Shown here: piece after piece, positions 1-7,500 of the stretch
Layout of the letters: every line of letters starts with the position of its first letter
Numbering within the stretch: the first letter of the stretch is position 1
NCBI GenBank assembly: GCA_035575035.1
Contig: DATLYH010000303.1
Location: forward strand, 1-9,582
Source: DATLYH01 sp035575035
GTDB taxonomy: Bacteria; Planctomycetota; Planctomycetia; Gemmatales; Gemmataceae
Direction: 5' to 3'
DNA length: 9,582 bases
The notes under the pieces: model-generated
Seen by the model: the letters and a program-made list of their open reading frames with translations, nothing else
What the model was told of the DNA's origin: nothing
The model's database searches: none
Translations under genes and position numbers: made by a program

Positions 1-270
1 TACGAGGGAGCTTATCGGAGGAACTGGAGTGACAAACGCTTCCGGCGTATGTTCCGGCTCCTGGATCGCTACACCGTCATCGAGTCGTCTCCAGAAATCT
101 GCCGATGTTGGGGCGAAATCCGTGCTCTCCGCAAACGGCAGTCGATTGCTCCCGACGATGCCTGGATTGCCGCCACCGCCTTGGCTTGCGACTGTCCCCT
201 GGTCACACATAACCCCACCGACTTCAAGGGGATAGCCGGATTGCAAATAATCACGGCCGCGGAAACCTGA
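1..270 (+). CDS. VapC-like PIN-domain toxin, C-terminal part (5' end outside window)
   Basis: The frame is open from base 1 to a TGA at 268-270, so only the last 89 residues are visible and the start lies upstream. The C-terminal half matches the PIN-domain pattern of VapC toxins. A DDAWIAATAL helix (its two Asp codons at 154-159) supplies a late acidic active-site residue. It is followed by a hydrophobic strand and THNPTDF, then the usual IAGLQIIT ending. PIN proteins of this type are Mg-dependent ribonucleases that cleave tRNA or rRNA and are held in check by an antitoxin encoded just upstream; that partner would be outside this window. The internal ATG at 49 is not the start, because the frame and the PIN-like sequence (YEGAYRRNW and onward) continue before it. 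The family call is fairly firm. The toxin role is inferred from the family, since the N-terminal catalytic Asp and the antitoxin cannot be seen. Confidence 0.8.
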   Translation, partial: YEGAYRRNWSDKRFRRMFRLLDRYTVIESSPEICRCWGEIRALRKRQSIAPDDAWIAATALACDCPLVTHNPTDFKGIAGLQIITAAET

Positions 271-323
271 GCGGGAGAATGTTACCAACAATCTTGGCCA
301 GGCCCTTTGCGAGACCCCCGCAC

Positions 324-722
324 ATGAGCACTCCTGAAGAATTCCAGTCCGAGCCCCCCGCCGAGCGCCCGCCCCTGCCTCCGAAGGTGCAAGCGCCACG
401 GCACGTTGACAAGGACGACGAAGAGGATTTCCGCCGCACCGACGACGATGCGGTGGCGACCATCATCCCCTACAAGAACCCCAAGGCGCTGCTCGCCTAC
501 TACTTCGGCGTCTTCGGACTGATCCCGTGCGTCGGGGCAATCCTCGGCCCGGCCGCGCTGGTGCTGGGCATCCTCGGGCTGCGCTATGTCCGGCAACACC
601 CGACGGCCCACGGCACTGGCCATGCCATCGCCGGCATCGTCCTTGGGATCATCGACTTGTACAATTGGGTGATCATCCTCCTGGCCGCGATCGGCTTCCT
701 CGCAGCCGCCATAAGCCGATAG
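324..722 (+). CDS. DUF4190 domain membrane protein
   Basis: This predicted protein of 132 residues has two parts. Residues 1-48 are polar, proline-rich and acidic (PPAERPPLPP, DKDDEEDF), probably a disordered cytoplasmic tail. Residues 49-132 look like a DUF4190 domain. They start with IPYKNPKALLAYYFGVFG, form a hydrophobic segment at about 55-87, carry the loop RYVRQHPTAHGTGHAIAG, and end in a second hydrophobic segment at about 100-130. The GTGHAIAGIVLG stretch is the family's usual hallmark. DUF4190 proteins are small membrane proteins of unknown function, common in planctomycetes and actinobacteria. I chose the ATG at 324, which gives a natural MSTPEEF start. An in-frame ATG at 279 would add 15 residues, but its GGGAG sits only one base from the ATG, too close to serve as a ribosome site. 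No clear site precedes 324 either, so the start is uncertain. Its gap to the next gene is 36 nt, so co-transcription is possible. Confidence 0.8.
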   Translation: MSTPEEFQSEPPAERPPLPPKVQAPRHVDKDDEEDFRRTDDDAVATIIPYKNPKALLAYYFGVFGLIPCVGAILGPAALVLGILGLRYVRQHPTAHGTGHAIAGIVLGIIDLYNWVIILLAAIGFLAAAISR

Positions 723-744
723 CGGCCCCGACCGACTTCCTTGC

Positions 745-750
745 AGGTGA
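745..750 (+). promoter_or_regulatory. Ribosome binding site AGGTGA
   Basis: AGGTGA lies 8 nt before the ATG at 759. It supports that ATG over the in-frame TTG at 741, which lies upstream of this site. The signal peptide also begins properly at 759. Confidence 0.7.
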
Positions 751-758
751 ACCGCACC

Positions 759-3233
759 ATGAGAACCCGCCTCCTTGCCGCCTTCGCCCTGATGTTTCTC
801 CCCGCGGCCGGCGTTGCCGCCGAGCTGAAGGTGCTGCCGGCCGACGTCGCCCTGACTGGGCTGCAGGCCCGTCAGCGCCTGATCGTCCTGGCCGAAGAGG
901 GGGGCAAGTTCACCGGCGACCTGACCGGCCAGGCGAAGTTCACCTCATCGAACCCGGCCGTGGCGACTGTCGATGAGGCAGGCGTCGTCCAGGCGGCCGG
1001 CGACGGTGAGGCGGTGATCACGGCAGTGCACGACGGCAAAACGGCGACCACGAGGGTCAGGGTGGTGAGGGCGAAGGAACCATTCGTCCCGAGTTTCCGC
1101 AACCACGTCATCCCGGTGCTGACCCGACTCGGCTGCAATTCCGGCGCTTGCCACGGTGCCCTGGCCGGCAAGGGGGGCTTCAAGCTATCGCTGCGCGGCT
1201 ACGACCCGGAGACCGACCATTTCGTCATGACCCGGCAGGCGCTGGGCCGGCGCGTCGATCGCAGGGAGCCGGCCCGCAGCCTGGTCCTGCTCAAGCCGAC
1301 GATGGCCGTCTCCCACGGCGGCGGCCAGCGGCTGGAGGTCGGCTCCCCCGATTATCAACTGCTCGCCGACTGGATCGCGGCCGGCGCCCCCGGACCAAAG
1401 GACGACGATCCCCGGATCGAACGCCTGGAGGTGCTGCCGACTGCCGCAGTGTTGAAGCCGCAAGACACCCTGCACGTAGTAGTACAGGCCTGGTACAGCG
1501 ATGGCCGCTCTGCCGACGTCACGCACTGGGCCAAGTTCCAGTCAAGCGAGGACCTAGTGGCCGGCGTCGATGAAGAAGGCCGAGTGCGCGTCAGCGGCCA
1601 CGGTGAGGCGGCCGTCACCGTCTGGTACTCCAACCTGGTCGCCGCCGTCCGCATCACCTCGCCTCTGCCCAACCGGGTCGATCCAAAGGTCTTCGCAGAG
1701 GCGTCCCGGAATAACTTCATCGACGAGTTGGTATTGAAAAAGCTAGAGGCGCTGCGCATTCCGCCGTCGCCGGATTGTACCGACAACGAGTTCATCCGCC
1801 GAGCCTACCTCGATGCTGCCGGCATCCTGCCGACGCCCGAGGAGGTGCAGAAGTTCGTCGCCGACCCGTCGCCTGGCAAGCGGGCCCAGCTGATCGACGC
1901 CCTGCTGGAACGGCCGGAGTTTGTCGATTACTGGACCTACAAGTGGTGTGACCTGTTCCTGGTCTCGACGCGCAAGCTGCCGCAGCCGGCGGTCTGGGCG
2001 TTCTACCAGTTCATCCGCCAGGCCGTTGCCGACAACCGGCCCTGGGACCGCTTCGCCCGCGACATTCTGACCGCCTCGGGGAGCACGCTGCAAAACGGGG
2101 CAGGCAACTACTTCGTCCTGCACAAGGACGTCGCCGAGCTGACCGAAGCAACCTCGGTCACGTTCCTGGGGATGTCGATCACCTGCGCCCGCTGTCACAA
2201 CCACCCGCTGGAAAAGTGGACCCAGGACCAGTACTGGAGCATGGCCAATCTTTTCGCCCGGGTGGCGCTGAAGAACGGCGACCGGACCGGTGAGTTAATG
2301 GTGCAGTCGCAGCCTGACGGCGACGTGCCGCACCCGCGCCGCGGCGTACCAATGCCGCCCGCCCCGCTGGACGCCAAGCCGTTGCCGGCCGACAGCGGCC
2401 GCGATCGCCGGCACTACTTCGCCGATTGGCTGACTTCACCGGACAACCCGTACTTCGCCAAGGCGCTGGTGAACCGCGTTTGGCGGAACTTCATGGGCCG
2501 CGGCCTGGTCGAGCCCGAGGACGACCTCCGTCAGACCAATCCGCCCACGAACGAGGAATTATTCGACGCCCTGGCTCGCGACTTCGTGGCACACGGCTAC
2601 GATGTCAAGCACCTGATTCGCACCATCATGAACTCGGCAACCTATCAGCGCAGCTCGACACCGCTGCCGGAGAACACCGCCGACGACCGCTTCTACTCGC
2701 ACTATCTGATCCGCCGACTGTCGGCCGAAGTGATCCTCGATGCCTACTCGCAGGTGACCGGCGTACCAACGCCGTTCACGCAGGTCAACCTTGGGCCGAG
2801 CGGCGGCGTCCGGGCGACCAACCTGTACCCGCCCGGCACCCGCGCCTTGCAGCTACCCGACACGCAGCTGATCTCGCAGTTCCTTGACGCGTTTGGCCGA
2901 CCGGACCGGGCGCAGACCTGTTCCTGCGAGCGCAAGCAAGATTCGAGCGTCAGCCAGGCGCTGCACCTGAACAACGGCCAGACGCTCAACGACAAGCTGC
3001 GGGACAAAAGGTCGCGCGTGGGGCAGTGGGTGGAGGAGAAGGTGAGCGACGAGGAGGCGATCCGCCGGGTGTTCCTGCTGGCGCTGTGCCGCGAGCCGAG
3101 CGAGTCGGAGATGGGGAAGTTCAAGGCCCTGATGGCGGAGGCGGCCCGGGACGGGCAGACGACGCGGCGCGAGGCGCTGGAGGACCTGTTCTGGGCAGTG
3201 CTAACATCGCGGGAGTTCCTGTTCAACCGTTGA
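759..3233 (+). CDS. Exported BIG2 / cytochrome c-like / DUF1549 / DUF1553 protein (planctomycete PSD1 type)
   Basis: This 824-residue protein starts with a signal peptide (RTRLLAAFALMFLPAAGVAA, cut near residue 21). A BIG2 Ig-like domain follows at about 22-103 (SSNPAVATVDEAGVV). Residues 110-212 form a cytochrome c-like module with GCNSGACHG (Cys126, Cys131, His132; CX4CH spacing) and a possible distal Met182 near SHGGGQRL. A second BIG2-like domain spans about 219-301. DUF1549 covers about 318-502 and contains the canonical CARCH motif (Cys476, Cys479, His480) followed by NHPLEKW. DUF1553 runs from about 551 to the usual ending SREFLFNR. Length and order are normal for the family, and I see no break. 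These proteins are abundant in planctomycetes and predicted to act outside the cytoplasmic membrane. The two motifs suggest covalent haem c attachment, but no reaction has been established. Ig-like domains suggest binding to surfaces or polymers. The companion exported protein is encoded at 4537. The start is set by the AGGTGA and the signal peptide. Confidence 0.93.
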   Translation: MRTRLLAAFALMFLPAAGVAAELKVLPADVALTGLQARQRLIVLAEEGGKFTGDLTGQAKFTSSNPAVATVDEAGVVQAAGDGEAVITAVHDGKTATTRVRVVRAKEPFVPSFRNHVIPVLTRLGCNSGACHGALAGKGGFKLSLRGYDPETDHFVMTRQALGRRVDRREPARSLVLLKPTMAVSHGGGQRLEVGSPDYQLLADWIAAGAPGPKDDDPRIERLEVLPTAAVLKPQDTLHVVVQAWYSDGRSADVTHWAKFQSSEDLVAGVDEEGRVRVSGHGEAAVTVWYSNLVAAVRITSPLPNRVDPKVFAEASRNNFIDELVLKKLEALRIPPSPDCTDNEFIRRAYLDAAGILPTPEEVQKFVADPSPGKRAQLIDALLERPEFVDYWTYKWCDLFLVSTRKLPQPAVWAFYQFIRQAVADNRPWDRFARDILTASGSTLQNGAGNYFVLHKDVAELTEATSVTFLGMSITCARCHNHPLEKWTQDQYWSMANLFARVALKNGDRTGELMVQSQPDGDVPHPRRGVPMPPAPLDAKPLPADSGRDRRHYFADWLTSPDNPYFAKALVNRVWRNFMGRGLVEPEDDLRQTNPPTNEELFDALARDFVAHGYDVKHLIRTIMNSATYQRSSTPLPENTADDRFYSHYLIRRLSAEVILDAYSQVTGVPTPFTQVNLGPSGGVRATNLYPPGTRALQLPDTQLISQFLDAFGRPDRAQTCSCERKQDSSVSQALHLNNGQTLNDKLRDKRSRVGQWVEEKVSDEEAIRRVFLLALCREPSESEMGKFKALMAEAARDGQTTRREALEDLFWAVLTSREFLFNR

Positions 3234-3265
3234 GGGGAGAGCCGTACCATGAGAAAGGCTTCGGC

Positions 3266-3502
3266 ATGGCAATCAGCCGCCGGGATGCTCTCAAGAGATT
3301 GGACGGGCTTGCCGCTCAGGTCCAGGAACACCTCAAGTACCTGGCCGAAGAGCCCGAAAGCGTCGCCTTTTCTCAGTGGAAGGGCGAAGTAGAGAATTGA
3401 CTGAACCAGATGGAGGCGGTGCTTCCCCACGTGGGCAAAAAGACCGCGGCTCACTGGGCCCAGCAAATTGGACAGTGGAAATCCCAACTGGAGGAGAAGT
3501 AG
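3266..3502 (+). pseudogene. Small helical protein gene interrupted by in-frame TGA
   Basis: From the ATG at 3266 the frame encodes 44 charged, helix-prone residues (MAISRRDALKRLDGLAAQVQ at the start, QWKGEVEN at the end) and then meets TGA at 3398-3400. The same frame stays open for another 33 codons with similar composition (LNQMEAVLPHVGKKTAAHW and on to QLEEK) and stops at TAG 3500-3502. Replacing the TGA with TGG would give one 78-residue protein reading EVENWLNQME. This is best explained as a single gene hit by a nonsense change, although a sequencing error is possible. A GAGAAAGG site ends 7 nt before the ATG. The natural full-length stop lies 4 nt before the next ATG, which suggests a two-gene unit. 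I do not recognise the family and assign no function. If not a pseudogene, the expressed product would be the 44-residue peptide from 3266 to 3400. Confidence 0.6.
3490..3496 (+). promoter_or_regulatory. Ribosome binding site GGAGGAG
   Basis: GGAGGAG overlaps the last codons of the preceding small frame and lies 10 nt before the ATG at 3507. It favours that ATG over the in-frame TTG at 3468, which sits upstream of the site. Confidence 0.55.
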
Positions 3503-3506
3503 GTCA

Positions 3507-3845
3507 ATGGCTATCGACCCCAAACTCGAGCGCCTGCTGAAGCAAGTTTACGACGGAGCTCGGGAAGGGCTGCGGAAAGCTGAGGATCCCGCGGCTTACA
3601 AGAAGCTGCGGTATGATTTCGTCTTCCACATGACCGACTGGATGTCAGACCTGGAGCGGCTGCGTGAACTTTACCAACATCCCGAGAAGGCCGATCCAGA
3701 CGAGGCCTGCACGTTCATCATCGGGTTCCTGTACCACGTGATCCCGCACCTGAACGCGGCCGGGCGCCTGCTGCTTGATGAGATTCCCGATGCCTTCGCC
3801 AAGCCAGCGACCCCGAAGAAAGCCAAGGCGCGCAAGAGGGCGTGA
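3507..3845 (+). CDS. Unrecognised small soluble helical protein
   Basis: This protein of 112 residues has no signal peptide or membrane segment and is probably cytoplasmic. Residues 1-60 are charged and helix-prone (LERLLKQVYDGAREGLRKAE, then FVFHMTDWMSDLERLRELY). Residues 64-92 form a more hydrophobic helix (ACTFIIGFLYHVIPHLNAAG). The tail at 99-112 is strongly basic (KPATPKKAKARKRA), as in nucleic-acid-binding tails, but this alone does not show binding. Four His residues (41, 57, 77, 81) are scattered through the helical part. I do not recognise a family. The gene begins 4 nt after the stop of the broken gene at 3266-3502, and its GGAGGAG site lies within that gene's end. The two were therefore probably translated from one message. 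Coding likelihood is high from composition, ribosome site and start position. Function is unknown. Confidence 0.72.
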   Translation: MAIDPKLERLLKQVYDGAREGLRKAEDPAAYKKLRYDFVFHMTDWMSDLERLRELYQHPEKADPDEACTFIIGFLYHVIPHLNAAGRLLLDEIPDAFAKPATPKKAKARKRA

Positions 3846-3883
3846 GGACCTGTGAGCCGTAGGAGACGCTCCAGGGACCTCCC

Positions 3884-3989
3884 ATGACCCACGGTCAGGC
3901 CGGCATCATTGGTAGGGCAGTGGGAAGGAATGTCGGGAAGAGTCATCATGACCCGCAGTCAAGCCAACCTCGTCGGTGGGGCAGTGGTC
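3884..3989 (+). repeat. Partial duplication of the 5' end of the membrane-protein gene
   Basis: Bases 3884-3925 match 3948-3989 at 31 of 42 positions without gaps, including both ATG ACC starts and the shared GGT..GGCAGTGG end. The encoded starts are MTHGQAGIIGRAVG and MTRSQANLVGGAVV. The offset is 64 nt, not a multiple of three, so the upstream copy reads into another frame and stops at 4052-4054. It looks like a decayed remnant of a related gene start or an old tandem duplication. The identity was counted by eye. Confidence 0.5.
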
Positions 3990-4493
3990 GGCGCCTTCTT
4001 CGTGGCGGTGGCGGCCGGGCTGATCGGCTTCGCACTGGAAGTGGAGGGGCGTGATCTGTCGGTCGGGGCCGAGCGGCGACGCAACGCAACGGACAGCGAC
4101 GTGCGCCAGCGCTATCCGCCCAGTGCGCTCATGATCGGCCTGGTCTTCCTGGCCGGCGGCGCAGCGGGGGCCGTGCTCGGCCTCATCCTGGTGATTGTGC
4201 TGACACTGTTCCTCGGCCCCCGCCGGGAGTCGTACCTGATCGACGGGGTCGGGGGACTGGGCGGGGCCCTGCTCGGGGTCTGTGTCGGCCTCTTGCTGAC
4301 GCAGACGCCGCTGTTGCGGAAGGACGACCCCTGGGGGCCGGCCATCGTCTGGTCCGCGGTCGGCGCGGGGGCGGTCGTCGGTCTGGTGCAGGGAATCTTC
4401 TTCGGGGCGGGCGTGCGGCACTTGTTGATGGGACGGCTGGAAAGGGACGGCAGGGGGCTGCCCTCGCCGCTCCAGGCTCCGTCTGCGAACTGA
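3948..4493 (+). CDS. Unrecognised four-helix integral membrane protein
   Basis: This 181-residue protein has four hydrophobic segments at about residues 8-30, 60-89, 99-117 and 131-155. They are rich in Gly, Ala and Val (GGAVVGAFFVAVAAGLIGF; GGAAGAVLGLILVIVL; GGLGGALLGVCVGLLL; AVGAGAVVGLVQGIFFG). A charged stretch with AERRR follows the first helix at about 31-58. The short tail is polar and Pro-containing. The pattern suggests an inner-membrane protein. No catalytic or transport motif is visible and I do not recognise a family. I chose the ATG at 3948 because GGGAAGAG lies a few bases upstream. In-frame ATGs at 3930 and 3909 would add 6 and 13 residues without improving the protein. The gene sits in a 102-nt gap after the unknown helical gene and 43 nt before the PSCyt1-WD40 gene, so it may belong to that transcript. 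Confidence 0.75.
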   Translation: MTRSQANLVGGAVVGAFFVAVAAGLIGFALEVEGRDLSVGAERRRNATDSDVRQRYPPSALMIGLVFLAGGAAGAVLGLILVIVLTLFLGPRRESYLIDGVGGLGGALLGVCVGLLLTQTPLLRKDDPWGPAIVWSAVGAGAVVGLVQGIFFGAGVRHLLMGRLERDGRGLPSPLQAPSAN

Positions 4494-4523
4494 GTCGCCA
4501 CGATCCGTGTTGATCAGCGTTTC

Positions 4524-4529
4524 AGGTGA
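4524..4529 (+). promoter_or_regulatory. Ribosome binding site AGGTGA
   Basis: AGGTGA lies 7 nt before the ATG at 4537. It rules out the in-frame GTG at 4507, which would place this site inside the coding region. The same CAGGTGA sequence precedes the DUF1549 gene at 744-750. Confidence 0.7.
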
Positions 4530-4536
4530 CATACTC

Positions 4537-7500
4537 ATGACACTCGCAAGGCTTCCCGCGATGGCACTGCTGCTCCTGTTTGCGGCCGCCGGGACCGCTG
4601 TAGCCCAGCAGCCGCCCAGCTACGCCCGGCAGGTCCGGCCGTTCTTCGCCAAGTACTGTCTGGAGTGCCACAATGCCCAGCAGGCCAAGGGCGACCTGAA
4701 CCTGGAGACGTTCTCGGCCCTGATGAAGGGGGGCAAAAGCGGGCCGGTCGTCGTGCCCGGCAAACCCGATGAGAGCCTGCTCGTCCTGCTCCCCGAGCGC
4801 AAGGAGCAACCGGCGATGCCGCCGAAGACCGCCCGCCAGCCGAAGCCGAATGAGGTCGCCGTGCTGCGGGCCTGGGTTGCGGCCGGGGCGAAGGATGACA
4901 GCGCGTCCATCACTGTGGCGATTCCCGACATCAAGCCCCGTGCCGACCGGGCCGCCCCAGTCACGGCGCTGGCCTATCGCCCTGATGGCAAGCTGCTGGC
5001 GGTCGGCGGGCACCGTGAGGTACTGCTCATCGACGTGGCCACTGGCGACGTGGCCGGCACGCTGCCGGGGCAGGCGGCCCAGGTGACGGCGCTGGCCTTC
5101 AGCCCGGACGGCCGACGCCTGGCGGTTGCCGGCGGCGCGGCCGGTGTCGCCGGTGAGGTGCGGCTCTACGCCGTGCCGCCGGGCGGGCTGCCATCGGCCA
5201 AGCCGGAGCACGTGCTCGCCGCCCATCAGGATCTGATTTATGACCTGGCCTTCAGCCCCGACGGCAAACTGCTGGCGACGGGCGGCTACGACCGACTGAT
5301 CAAGTTGTGGGATGTGGCGGCCGGCAAGGAGCTGCGCTTGCTCCGGGACCACAGCGACACGGTTTACGGGCTGGCCTTCAGTGCTGACGGCCGGCTGCTG
5401 GCTTCGGGTGCTGCCGACCGGGCCGTCAAAGTCTGGGAGGTCGCCACCGGCAAGCGCCTCTACACGCTGAGCGACCCTACCGACTGGATCTATGCGGTTG
5501 CCTGGAGTCCGGACGGTCGGCACCTGGCAGCCGGCGGCGTTGATCGCAGCATTCGCGTCTGGGAAGTCACCCCGCAAGGCGGCCGGCTGGTCCACTCGGT
5601 CTTCGCGCATGAGGCACCGGTGATGCGCCTGATCTACGCCGCCGATGGCAAGATGCTCTACTCGCTCAGCGAAGACCGGACCGCCAAGGCCTGGGACGCT
5701 GCCCGGATGGTTGAGCTGCGCGCCTACCCCGCACAGCCGGAATCAGTGCTGGCGCTGGCCGTTCGCCCCGATCACAAGGAGCTGGCCCTGGGACGCTACG
5801 ATGGCGCGCTGGTCCTTCTGGATGAGGGAAGCGGAAAGGCCAAGGCACAGCCGTTGCCGGCCAAGCCGAAGCCGCCGCAACTCGGCAAGCTGACGCCGTC
5901 CTCCGGCCGCCGCGGGCAGACGATCCGCGTTACCTTTGAGGGGAAATACCTTGACGGCGTCACCGAGGTAGTGGCGTCGGTCCCCGACGTGACAGCGAAG
6001 CTGATTCCCGAAAGCCGGACGGCAACTGCGGTCCAGGCCGACGTGACCGTGCCGGCCCACACCCTCGCCAGCGTCTGTCGGCTCAGCCTGAAGTCGCCTG
6101 CCGGACAGACCGCAGCACTCCCCTTCCTCGTTGACCTGTTCCCGGCCGCGGCCGAGAAGGAGCCGAATGATTCGCCCGCCACGGGCCAGAAGGTGGATCT
6201 GCCGGTGAGCATCGCCGGGTCGGCGGGGCGCGCGGGGGATATCGATTGCTACCGCTTCCGGGCAGAAGCGGGGCAGCAGATTGGCGTGCAGGCGGTGACG
6301 GCGGCAGCCGGGTCGAAGTTGGTTCCACACCTGCGGCTGACCGACCCGGCCGGGCAGGTCGTCGCCGAGAGCAGCAGCGGCTTCCTGGGCCACACCTGCA
6401 CCCAGACGGGCGTCTATGCCCTGAGCGTCCATGACCGGGACTATGGCGGCGGCGCGGACATGCATTACCGGCTTCACGTCGGCGACATCCCGGTGGTCAC
6501 CGCTGTCTTCCCGCTTGGCTTGCAGCGCGGCACTGAGACCGAAATTCAGGTGGAGGGGGTCAACCTTGCCGGCGTCCGGTCGGTGCGTGTCAAGGCTCCC
6601 GCTGACGCCCAACCTGGCACACGTCTGCCGGTGTCGATCTCCACGCCGCAGGGAGCACCGCTGGGCAATCCCAGCGTGGTGGTCGGCGAGTTTGCCGAGG
6701 TGGTGCGCGGCAATCCGGGCGGCATGATGCCCGTGGTCCCGGTCCCCGGCACAGCCAACGGCCGGATCGACCAGCCGGGGACAAGCGAAACCTGGCGCTT
6801 CAGGGCAACAAAGGGCCAGCGCCTGATCATCGAAGTGAATGCCCGTCGGTTAGGCTCACCGCTGGACTCGGTCATCGAAATCCTCGACGCCCAGGGACAG
6901 CCGGTGCCGCGGGCCGTGCTCCGCTGCCTGGCCCGGACCTATGTCACTTTCCGCGACCACGACTCGGCCACCCCGAAGATCCGCCTGGAGGCATGGAACG
7001 AACTGGCGGTCAACGATTACGTCCTTGTCGGCGGCGAGTTGCTGCGCATCAAGGAACTGCCGCCGCATCCCGACGCCGACTGTCTGTTTTTCAACGTGGC
7101 CGGCCAGCGCGTCGGCTTCCTCGACACCACACCGACGCACCACAGCATGGGCGTGCCGATGTACAAGGTGTCGATTCACCCGCCCGGCAGCACCTTCCCG
7201 CCCAACGGCTTTCCAGTCTTCGCGCTGAACTATCGCAATGATGACGGCGGGCCGGGCTATGGCAAGGACTCGCGGCTGTTCTTTGATCCGCCGGCCGACG
7301 GCGAGTACCAGGTGCGCATTGCCGATGCCCGCGCCGCTGGCGGCAGCAGTTACGCCTACCGCCTGACCATCCGCCCGCCGCGGCCTGACTTCAAGGTCAG
7401 CTTCAGCCCAACTGCGCCGGTCGTGTGGCGCGGCGGCGCCGTGCCGGTCAACGTCACCGTCGAGCGCCTCGACGGCTTCAACGGCCGGGTGGACGTGCGG

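Noticed and set aside
527..976. 149-codon + strand frame overlapping the DUF4190 and DUF1549 genes
   Set aside because: It crosses the stop of one convincing gene and the start of another, has an Arg/Pro/Gly-rich product and has no ribosome site.
3398..3436. TGA at 3398 as a selenocysteine codon, with the CCCACGTGGG palindrome at 3426-3435 as a SECIS element
   Set aside because: The palindrome has no loop and lies in coding sequence for PHVG. The TGA position fits a lost Trp codon better, and there is no redox motif around it.
2744..3523. Reverse-strand frame (259 codons) across the DUF1553 end and the small genes
   Set aside because: It spans two + strand coding regions with good ribosome sites, is Ser/Arg-rich and resembles no family.
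3884..4054. 56-codon frame starting at ATG 3884 as a real small gene
   Set aside because: Only its first 14 codons look like protein. The rest is an out-of-frame reading of the membrane-protein gene.
4522..5610. Long reverse-strand frame (362 codons) opposite the WD40 region
   Set aside because: It is the complement of a clear signal peptide, haem motif and WD40 repeats. Its Arg/Gly/Gln-rich product has no domain character, as expected for a GC-rich shadow frame.
4968..5800. Direct DNA repeats in the giant gene
   Set aside because: The similarity comes from WD40 blades (GLAFSPDG-like turns) at protein level. Spacing and bases vary, so this is not a separate repeat array or CRISPR.
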